6,896 nt of DNA from an uncultured Lachnospiraceae bacterium. GTDB taxonomy: Bacteria; Bacillota_A; Clostridia; Lachnospirales; Lachnospiraceae. Numbering within the stretch: the first letter of the stretch is position 1; every line of letters begins with the position of its first letter. This document shows, piece by piece, positions 1 to 5,101 of the stretch. A program made the position numbers and the translations under genes. Below the pieces are notes generated by a model, which saw nothing but the letters and a program-made list of their open reading frames with translations, ran no database searches and had not been told where the DNA came from. Location: assembly GCA_949957035.1 (NCBI GenBank), contig CATLIP010000134.1:1-6896 (forward strand), in the 5' to 3' direction.

Positions 1-252
1 GAGTTCGGAATCCAGTTCCTTGAGAGAAGCGTCTTTGACCTTGAGTTCGGAATCCAGTTCCTTGAGAGAAGCATCTTTGACCTTGAGTTCGGAATCCAGT
101 TCCTTGAGAGAAGCGTCCTTGACCTTGAGTTCGGAATCCAGCTCTCTGAGGGTAGTATCTTTCTCTTTGAGTTCGGAATCCAGCTCTCTGAGGGTAGTAT
201 CTTTCTCTTTGAGTTCGGAATCCAACTCCTTGATTTCCCTTTCCTTTTCTTT
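1..252 (-). repeat. 42-bp in-frame tandem repeats (14-residue coiled-coil units), at least 6 copies
   Basis: Units begin exactly every 42 bp at 1, 43, 85, 127, 169 and 211 on the plus strand. Units 1-3 encode KVKDASLKELDSEL and differ from one another by only one or two bases. Units 4 and 5 are identical to each other and encode KEKDTTLRELDSEL. Unit 6 (211-252) keeps only the ELDSEL part and grades into ordinary coiled coil. Fourteen residues are two heptads, with leucines spaced for a coiled coil. The array continues past the window edge, so total copy number is unknown. Confidence 0.95.
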
Positions 253-1164
253 TATCAACCGTTCTTTTTCTGCTATCATATAGGTCGCCGTATTTTCATC
301 CATAATCCGTAATGCTTCTGAGAACATATTGATTGCCTCCTCCGGGTGATATCGGAAATATTCAATATCCCGATACAGCTCTTCAAATTGGGGATAGCGC
401 TGTAATACTTTACAGATATGCTCCGGCTTATCTGATCCGATAAAATACAGCCATGCTTCCAATTCGTTCTTTATGGTACTCTTATCTTTATTATCCGTCG
501 TCTCAAGAAAAATATCAAGCGGTATAAAGTAAAATTCCTGCAAAAGATTCATCTTCAGGCCAGTGTCGAATTTCCATTCGCCCCTGTGGATATAGGAATC
601 CGGAAATGCTTTGAATTCTGCACTGCTATTTTCCATGATCACGATAGTATAGATTTTCTTTAGGTCTTTGTAATTGAACTTATCTCCCCGTCTGTTCTTT
701 TCACGCTCATACTGGCGCATCATCATATCGGCTGCATAGCAGCTTGCCCGCTCGCCCGGGAACAGGTATCCAAACTTCTGAATCTCAACATCCGCCAGCT
801 CTCCTGTCGTGAATTCCACGATTAGATCCAGAATCACAAGGGACGCCTTTTCTGAGATTCGGCGGTGTTCATTCCCTAACGCGCGCTTGATTTTCAGCGG
901 ACGGCCGATAACCTCTGATAAAAATGCGGAAAGGCGTTCGGGGTAAACCTCTGCATCAAAGATATACTTGAAGAATGTGTCATATGTCATCTTCATTCCT
1001 CTTACGCCCATGCAGAATTCAATGAAATCCTCCTGAAATTCAGGCTTTAACCTCATAAATGCGCGATATGTAGACGGGCTGCTCTTGATTTCATCCATAA
1101 CCTCCTGCCGGGTCTTCTGATCTCCCAGCACTGACGGCAGAATAACCTTCTTATTCCTGTTCAA
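1..1164 (-). CDS. Rpn family recombination-promoting nuclease / PD-(D/E)XK nuclease family transposase (C-terminus beyond window)
   Basis: The frame is open for 388 codons from a TTG at 1164 to the window edge with no stop, so the C-terminus is missing. An AGGAGGAG ribosome binding site lies 7 nt upstream of the TTG; the first in-frame ATG is at 1098 and has poorer support. The product resembles the Rpn/PDDEXK_2 proteins, DNA endonucleases related to YhgA-like 'transposases'. Visible marks are TFFKYIF (residues 63-69), the acidic D113 in VILDLIVEF, and the family-type E-x-Q in DVEIQK (E127, Q129), followed by the conserved stretch FGYLFPGERASCY (131-143). Family knowledge: Rpn proteins cut DNA with little sequence specificity and promote RecA-independent recombination. 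Residues from about 290 onward are a highly charged coiled coil, and residues 305-388 are six 14-residue repeats. The gene diverges from the regulator operon and appears to be a single-gene unit. The family call is secure; cellular function is inferred. Confidence 0.88.
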   Translation of the reverse strand, partial: MNRNKKVILPSVLGDQKTRQEVMDEIKSSPSTYRAFMRLKPEFQEDFIEFCMGVRGMKMTYDTFFKYIFDAEVYPERLSAFLSEVIGRPLKIKRALGNEHRRISEKASLVILDLIVEFTTGELADVEIQKFGYLFPGERASCYAADMMMRQYEREKNRRGDKFNYKDLKKIYTIVIMENSSAEFKAFPDSYIHRGEWKFDTGLKMNLLQEFYFIPLDIFLETTDNKDKSTIKNELEAWLYFIGSDKPEHICKVLQRYPQFEELYRDIEYFRYHPEEAINMFSEALRIMDENTATYMIAEKERLIKEKEREIKELDSELKEKDTTLRELDSELKEKDTTLRELDSELKVKDASLKELDSELKVKDASLKELDSELKVKDASLKELDSEL

Positions 1165-1171
1165 ACATAAA

Positions 1172-1179
1172 CTCCTCCT
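1172..1179 (-). promoter_or_regulatory. Ribosome binding site deciding the TTG start of rpn
   Basis: The minus strand reads AGGAGGAG. The TTG at 1164 follows after 7 nt, which is optimal. An out-of-frame ATG at 1168 follows after only 3 nt and opens a five-codon frame (M-F-E-Q-E-stop, 1168-1151) that overlaps the TTG start. The upstream in-frame codons add nothing recognisable, so the TTG is the best start. Confidence 0.75.
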
Positions 1180-1324
1180 GTCCGATATTCAATAGTCGCT
1201 GTCTTTTGTATTCCTTTGCGTTGAAATCTTCATCCGTTCTGTAAGAACAATTATGTAAGCGGTATTCTCTTTCAGGTTTTATCTTTGGTAGGTGAATCCT
1301 CAGCAGAAATTGCCAAAGTAGAAA

Positions 1325-1353
1325 ATAAGATAAATGTTGTCACTTTTTGGCAA
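1325..1353 (-). promoter_or_regulatory. Candidate promoter for rpn
   Basis: On the minus strand a TTGCCA (1353-1348, five of six matches to the -35 consensus) is followed after 17 bp by TCTTAT (1330-1325, four of six matches to the -10). The -35 sits in a small imperfect inverted repeat, TGTTG...CAACA. This would give a 5' leader of about 155 nt before the TTG. It is a sequence match only. Confidence 0.4.
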
Positions 1354-1423
1354 CACATCATGTATTGTTTAACATAATTTAGCATATTTAGTCGAATCTG
1401 TCAATGAAGAAAATGAAAAATTC

Positions 1424-1455
1424 TTTCGTTCCCGAAAAATAGTTATTTCGTTCCC
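1424..1455 (+). promoter_or_regulatory. Direct-repeat pair, candidate LytTR regulator binding site
   Basis: TTTCGTTCCC occurs at 1424-1433 and again, identically, at 1446-1455. The two copies are 22 bp apart, about two helical turns, and the second ends 5 bp before a -35-like element. LytTR regulators such as AgrA and ComE bind a pair of 9-bp direct repeats with a GTT core at almost this spacing, just upstream of weak promoters. The gene that follows encodes a LytTR regulator, so autoregulation is a natural inference. The core GTT fits the LytTR consensus but the flanks fit only partly. Confidence 0.6.
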
Positions 1456-1460
1456 TATGC

Positions 1461-1491
1461 TTGAAAAATGAGAAAGGATTGCCGATATAAT
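1461..1491 (+). promoter_or_regulatory. Candidate promoter of the LytTR regulator-kinase operon
   Basis: TTGAAA (1461-1466) and a perfect TATAAT (1486-1491) are separated by 19 bp, longer than the 17-bp optimum. Over-long spacers are typical of promoters that need an activator, as at AgrA-dependent promoters. With the direct repeats just upstream, this looks like an activator-dependent promoter. Transcription would start around 1498, about 30 nt before the first gene. Confidence 0.6.
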
Positions 1492-1527
1492 AAGTGAAAA
1501 CCGTTGTTGGAATTGAGGTGATGGATT

Positions 1528-2226
1528 TTGGATATTGCGGTAGTGGATGACGAAAGGGCGGTCAGAGAGCATATATGTGGCTTGATAAAAAAGCAGAAGC
1601 CTGTAAGCCGGATTAAATCCTACGCCACAGGGGAGGAACTGCTGGCGTCAGGAGAATGGTTCGATCTTGTTTTCCTTGATGTCCGAATGTCCGGCATGAA
1701 CGGTATCGAAACAGCAAGGCGTCTGCGGGAAAAGCAGGAGAAAACGGTGCTGATATTCATTACAGGAATTAAGGAGTATGTCTTCGACGCCCTTGACCTG
1801 TATGCATTCCAATATTTGCTGAAGCCTTTGGATGAGAAGAAATTTGCAGAAGTCCTTGAACGGGCGGAGAAAGAAGCAGTCAGAAAGAAAGGAAAAAGAG
1901 AACTGTTTATAAGGGCCAGAAACCTAAGAATTGACCAGAACGATATTTTGTATATCGAGAGCCGGGGGAAGAAGGTAGAGATACACACAGTCAGGGAATG
2001 TATAGAAATCTATGCCTCTATGGAAGAATTGAGCGGACAGTTAGAAGAAGGATTTTACCGCTGCCACCGGGCGTATCTCGTAAATATGGCGCATATTAAA
2101 GAATACGGCAATGACAGCATCACCCTTGCGAATGGCGAAGGAGTGTATCTGGCAAAGAAGAAGTATGGCGAATTCGTGAAGGCTTATATGTGGTATTTAC
2201 AGAATGGCGGTGTTTCCTGTGTTTGA
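1528..2226 (+). CDS. LytTR family response regulator (AgrA/VirR-like)
   Basis: This is a 232-residue two-domain regulator. Residues 1-118 form a receiver domain: acidic pair D7/D8, phospho-acceptor D51 in VFLDVRM, T79 in FITG and K99 in LLKPLD. Residues 123-225 form a LytTR DNA-binding domain, with the typical NDILYIES stretch and the FYRCHRAYLVNMAHI core (177-191). The start is a TTG behind a GAGGTG site; the same frame is closed by a TGA nine bases upstream, and the ATG at 1521 is in another frame that stops quickly. The last 23 bases overlap the sensor kinase gene, so the two are co-transcribed and probably translationally coupled. It should be phosphorylated by that kinase and bind direct repeats such as those at 1424-1455. 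The targets are not known. Confidence 0.93.
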   Translation: MDIAVVDDERAVREHICGLIKKQKPVSRIKSYATGEELLASGEWFDLVFLDVRMSGMNGIETARRLREKQEKTVLIFITGIKEYVFDALDLYAFQYLLKPLDEKKFAEVLERAEKEAVRKKGKRELFIRARNLRIDQNDILYIESRGKKVEIHTVRECIEIYASMEELSGQLEEGFYRCHRAYLVNMAHIKEYGNDSITLANGEGVYLAKKKYGEFVKAYMWYLQNGGVSCV

Positions 2227-3688
2227 GGTATTAAATATCCTTTTCCCGTTTCTCCTCTACCTGTCTCAGGGATGCTGTCTGCCGTATTTTTACGGAAACT
2301 TCCTGGAGGAGAGGATGAAGAATAAGCGTCTGAACGGCCTGGGGGCGGCAGCCATGTATGTGGGATTGAAGATGGCGCTTGAGCAGATAGAACCCTGGGA
2401 AATCTGGGATTACAGGACGGCAGTCTGGAAACTTGGGGCGGCGCTGTCCATTTTGGCTGTTCTTGCCCTCTGTTTTTATCGGGCGTTTCGTTTGATTACC
2501 GTTTTTCTTGTGGTTGCTTTTCAGGCGATTGCAGACATCAGCCGTTATGCGTCGGTTATTTTGCTTGGCGGGCTGGGGGATAGGATGCTCTATGTGTGGA
2601 ACTGGTGTTTCGGACATGGTGTCATCCGGTCGGAAAATGCCTTTCGTATCGCAGTCAATACCGGTCTGATTTGCGAGTGGATTCTGGAGTATCTTGCCAT
2701 TGCGCTGCTTATGTACCTGCCCCTGAAAAAAATTGTGGAAAATTTCCATGAAAAGGAGTATGCCATTCACAAGACGGAGCTTCTGTTCATTCTTACTCCA
2801 GCGGCTGTGGGCATGTTGATTTGTTTGCTGCTGCGTATCATAATTGTCACAATGGAGGATGGTTTCTCGAAAACACTGTATCAAAGATATCCGGTATTGA
2901 ACATAGTGCTTCCGGCAATCCTGCTTTTGTCGCTGCTCTCTATCCTGCAAGGGGTGAAGTTGTTTCAGGACATGGTTTACTGGAACCGGGAACAAAGCGG
3001 CAGAATCATCCTTGAGAAACAGGTGGAAAGCTTAAAGGAGCATATGGAAGAGATGGAGCGGGTCTATTCCGGAATCCGCAGTATGAAACACGACATGAAG
3101 AATACGCTCTCCGTCATATGGCAGCTTTCTGCCGGAAATCAAGCTAAGGATAATGAAGAGCTTAACGCTTATTTGTCAGAGCTTAGCCGAAATTTTGATA
3201 AGCTGGAAGTCCGTTTTCAAACCGGGAATACGGTCGTGGATACCTTGCTGAATATGAAATACCATGAAGCGGTGCGGAAGATGCCAAAGTTTGGGATGGA
3301 TGTGGAGCATCTGATGTTTCCGCAAGAGCTTCATATCCGAAGCTATGATATTGGCGTTATCCTTGGAAATGCCTTGGATAATGGGATAGAGGCGTGCAGG
3401 AGGATGAGTGAAAAGGATGCGCATGCAGAGGTTTTTATCCGGCTGTCCTCTTTGCAGAAAGGGAATCTTCTGATTTTGAAGGTGGAGAACAGCTTCGACG
3501 GGTGGATTGCAAGAAAGGGGCAAGATGAGTTCCCGGTGACAGGGAAGGCAGATAAAAATTCCCATGGGATAGGGCTTGCCAATATTAAGAGTACCGCAGA
3601 GAAATATCAAGGAGCAATGGATTTTCGTGTGGAGGGCAAGGTATTTATCTTGTCTGTGATGATGAAGAATGAGGGAAATTTGGAGTAA
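2204..3688 (+). CDS. AgrC-like sensor histidine kinase with GHKL ATPase domain
   Basis: This is a 494-residue membrane sensor. The N-terminal half (about 8-252) is hydrophobic, with six or seven probable membrane segments near 8-27, 46-62, 76-95, 97-120, 155-176, 193-216 and 230-251. There is no large extracellular domain, so a small or membrane-borne ligand is likely. A coiled coil (about 262-290) leads to the phospho-acceptor helix with H296 in RSMKHDMKN, the AgrC/HPK10 form. The ATPase domain carries the N box NALDNGIEA (389-397) and the G box HGIGLANI (454-461). The ATG overlaps the regulator gene and has no ribosome binding site of its own, so translation is probably coupled; GTG codons at 2210 and 2219 are possible alternatives. 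The family is clear. The signal is unknown because no AgrD/AgrB-like genes are next to it. Confidence 0.92.
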   Translation: MAVFPVFEVLNILFPFLLYLSQGCCLPYFYGNFLEERMKNKRLNGLGAAAMYVGLKMALEQIEPWEIWDYRTAVWKLGAALSILAVLALCFYRAFRLITVFLVVAFQAIADISRYASVILLGGLGDRMLYVWNWCFGHGVIRSENAFRIAVNTGLICEWILEYLAIALLMYLPLKKIVENFHEKEYAIHKTELLFILTPAAVGMLICLLLRIIIVTMEDGFSKTLYQRYPVLNIVLPAILLLSLLSILQGVKLFQDMVYWNREQSGRIILEKQVESLKEHMEEMERVYSGIRSMKHDMKNTLSVIWQLSAGNQAKDNEELNAYLSELSRNFDKLEVRFQTGNTVVDTLLNMKYHEAVRKMPKFGMDVEHLMFPQELHIRSYDIGVILGNALDNGIEACRRMSEKDAHAEVFIRLSSLQKGNLLILKVENSFDGWIARKGQDEFPVTGKADKNSHGIGLANIKSTAEKYQGAMDFRVEGKVFILSVMMKNEGNLE

Positions 3689-3725
3689 CTGAAAATTTGG
3701 ATGGAATAGTTTAGAAGAATCGGTT

Positions 3726-3731
3726 GGAGGG
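3726..3731 (+). promoter_or_regulatory. Ribosome binding site of the third operon gene
   Basis: GGAGGG lies 6 nt before the ATG at 3738. The gap from the kinase stop is only 49 bp and contains no hairpin or promoter that I can see, which supports read-through transcription from the kinase gene. Confidence 0.7.
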
Positions 3732-3737
3732 ACGAAA

Positions 3738-4637
3738 ATGGAGTTTGGAGTGACTGGGAAATCAAAGAGATACGGGATGGAAAGGCAGTATCAGAAGAAT
3801 GAGGCGGCTGCTCATAATGCAGGCATGAGTTTTGCAGAGCTTGCAGCGGCAAGATCGAACGAGCTTTTTATGGGCGAAACTTATCAGGAACGTCTGGACA
3901 AGATAGGGGATAAAAACTCGGCAAATGCTTTTCGGGAAGCCTATGCAAAGAAAATGGCTGGCTCTGTGGATTATGTTTCAGCCGTCAGCCAATTATTTAA
4001 CGCCGGAAATATAGAGGCAACGAATTTTGCAGACGGATTTTCACAGTATCATGTCATAACCCATGTGGGAAATGCGGACATTTCTCCGGCAAACTGGCAG
4101 AGGAATGATTTTCCTTTTTGGAAATATTTTCAGAAAGATACCGACGCAGACGCATTGAACGACTGGCGTCCTACAGGCGAGAATCCACCCCAGACACGCG
4201 GGGATCTGCAGAGAAATTACGGAAGTATCGGTCCCGGACGGATAGCGATACTCATACCGGAAAAGCTTCAGCAGAAAATGGACGCCGATCCTGCTTATGC
4301 GAGACAGATTGTGGCGAAGCTCAGGCAGTGGAAGGAGGATTATGACAGGTGGGACAATACGGTGGCGGCGTCCTATGGAGGTGATGTGGCAGGGCATCAG
4401 GCGAGCAAGAGCTATGTGTTTGATTTGGATGAGAACGGAGACGTGAGGAACTGCACCGTTACCAGCAGCGGCGGGGAGCTTACCGGTCCTACGAAGGAAG
4501 AGATAGAACAGTTTGAGGCTGAGCAGTTGAGGAAGTGGAAGCTGCGCGTAAAATACATTCAGATTATGGAGGAGAGCGGAAAGCAAAAGAGACTTGAGGA
4601 ACTGGATGCGCTGCGTTACTTTCAGAACCGGAGATGA
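3738..4637 (+). CDS. Conserved-looking hypothetical protein, soluble, 299 residues
   Basis: I do not recognise this protein with confidence. It has no signal peptide or membrane segment. It is rich in charged and alanine residues and predicted mostly helical at both ends. Residues 1-75 are helical (FAELAAARSNELF, then YQERLDKIGDK). The middle (about 100-170) is aromatic and proline/glycine rich, with two short clusters (NDFPFWKYF at 123-131, YGSIGPGRIAILIPE at 161-175). Residues 178-210 form a helix with DPAYARQIVAKLRQWKEDYDRW. Residues 222-247 look like a beta unit (SKSYVFDLDENGDV), and the end is a charged helix (252-299). The layout recalls clostridial DUF proteins with a short C-terminal beta unit, possibly DUF6033, but this is a weak recollection. 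It follows the kinase by 49 bp and probably shares its transcript, so it may be the sensor's effector or an accessory protein. GC matches the kinase operon, not the downstream GTPase genes. Confidence 0.75.
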   Translation: MEFGVTGKSKRYGMERQYQKNEAAAHNAGMSFAELAAARSNELFMGETYQERLDKIGDKNSANAFREAYAKKMAGSVDYVSAVSQLFNAGNIEATNFADGFSQYHVITHVGNADISPANWQRNDFPFWKYFQKDTDADALNDWRPTGENPPQTRGDLQRNYGSIGPGRIAILIPEKLQQKMDADPAYARQIVAKLRQWKEDYDRWDNTVAASYGGDVAGHQASKSYVFDLDENGDVRNCTVTSSGGELTGPTKEEIEQFEAEQLRKWKLRVKYIQIMEESGKQKRLEELDALRYFQNRR

Positions 4638-4773
4638 GGTGAAGGAGGAACGGAAGAGGAAGTACCAGAGATTCCGGTAAGGAATCGGCAGAGAGGTGAA
4701 GGCAGGAGATGCGGATTTCTGCGGCAAAAGGGTATGCTGGAACATGTCGTCATATAATTATAAAGCAAGTCAT
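4638..4773 (+). other. Non-coding purine-rich tail after the operon
   Basis: No supportable gene lies here. The stretch 4636-4710 is purine rich and contains several ribosome-binding-like strings, but the frames behind them are short. A 6-bp hairpin (GATTCC at 4670-4675, GGAATC at 4681-4686) has no T tract and is not a terminator. Confidence 0.5.
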
Positions 4774-4821
4774 AAAAGGGTGTAAAATCTTTATCGAACT
4801 GTCAAAGATTTTACACCTTTT
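4774..4821. terminator. Long perfect hairpin, probable bidirectional terminator
   Basis: GGTGTAAAATCTTT (4779-4792) and AAAGATTTTACACC (4804-4817) pair perfectly over 14 bp around an 11-base loop. Flanking AAAA and TTTT extend the stem with one bulged G, and give each strand a short T run after the stem. It sits between the sensor operon and the GTPase genes and most simply ends the operon transcript. The T run is only four bases. The AT-rich near-palindrome also resembles paired ends of a small transposon remnant, so a mobile-element origin is possible. Confidence 0.7.
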
Positions 4822-4915
4822 GTAATGGAGAGTTTATATAAAACTTAAAAAAAGTCAAGAAGAAAGTAGAAGTTTAACCACCTTTGGTGATTTCAGATAA
4901 ACTATCAGATTATTA

Positions 4916-4944
4916 TGGACATTTTTTAGTTAAACATGTATACT
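4916..4944 (+). promoter_or_regulatory. Candidate sigma-A promoter upstream of the dynamin-like genes
   Basis: TGGACA (4916-4921) and TATACT (4939-4944) each match the consensus at five of six positions with an optimal 17-bp spacer. A 7-bp inverted pair, GTTTAAC (4872-4878) and GTTAAAC (4929-4935), has one arm inside the spacer. Transcription from here would start near 4951 and leave a leader of about 150 nt before the GTG start at 5102. Confidence 0.55.
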
Positions 4945-5009
4945 GTTTTTGGGTTTATTATGTTGAATTATGTCATATTTTGTAAAATATAAGAAAAAAT
5001 GAAAATATT

Positions 5010-5049
5010 TGTCAGAGTGACATTATATGTCTTTGAGAAAGCGTATAAT
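5010..5049 (+). promoter_or_regulatory. Overlapping palindromes and a TATAAT box, candidate operator/promoter
   Basis: TGTCA-GAG-TGACA (5010-5022) and GACAT-TAT-ATGTC (5019-5031) are two overlapping 13-bp palindromes. A perfect TATAAT follows at 5044-5049, and CATTATA (5021-5027) pairs inversely with TATAATG (5044-5050). The -35 position for this box falls inside the second palindrome and matches consensus poorly, so it would need an activator or be a repressor site. A start here would give a leader of about 45 nt before the GTG at 5102. Confidence 0.35.
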
Positions 5050-5088
5050 GGGAACGAAATCAGAGCAATCTGATAGAAGTAATCTCAT

Positions 5089-5096
5089 AGGAGGAG
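5089..5096 (+). promoter_or_regulatory. Ribosome binding site that selects the GTG start at 5102
   Basis: AGGAGGAG ends 5 nt before GTG at 5102. The overlapping ATG at 5100 is followed at once by TGA. The alternative in-frame ATG at 5027 has only a weak GAGTGA upstream and lies inside a palindrome, so the GTG is preferred. Confidence 0.75.
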
Positions 5097-5101
5097 TTCA
5101 T

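Noticed and set aside
1..252. CRISPR array or non-coding satellite
   Set aside because: The units are contiguous with no unique spacers. They are multiples of three and continue the nuclease reading frame as a coiled coil.
20..283. Plus-strand open frame encoding a serine/leucine-rich repetitive peptide
   Set aside because: It is the antisense reading of the 42-bp repeats inside the rpn gene. A 42-bp unit without stops keeps all its copies open. It has no ribosome binding site and no family resemblance.
1369..1572. Minus-strand open frame of 67 codons
   Set aside because: It overlaps the regulator promoter, the direct repeats and the regulator's start, has no ribosome binding site, and its product looks random.
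2231..2995. Long minus-strand open frame inside the kinase gene
   Set aside because: It is antisense to the clearly coding membrane domain of the kinase. The product is a low-quality mix rich in His, Gln and Arg with no recognisable domain.
4041..4745. Minus-strand open frame of 234 codons opposite the 299-residue gene
   Set aside because: It is antisense to a plus-strand gene with a good ribosome binding site and operon context. It has no ribosome binding site or family features.
4709..4825. 38-residue plus-strand frame, considered as an AgrD-like signal peptide gene for the sensor kinase
   Set aside because: It reads straight through the terminator hairpin. The AGGAG abuts the ATG with no spacing. 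The peptide lacks the AgrD layout of an amphipathic leader, a cyclised cysteine segment and an acidic tail.
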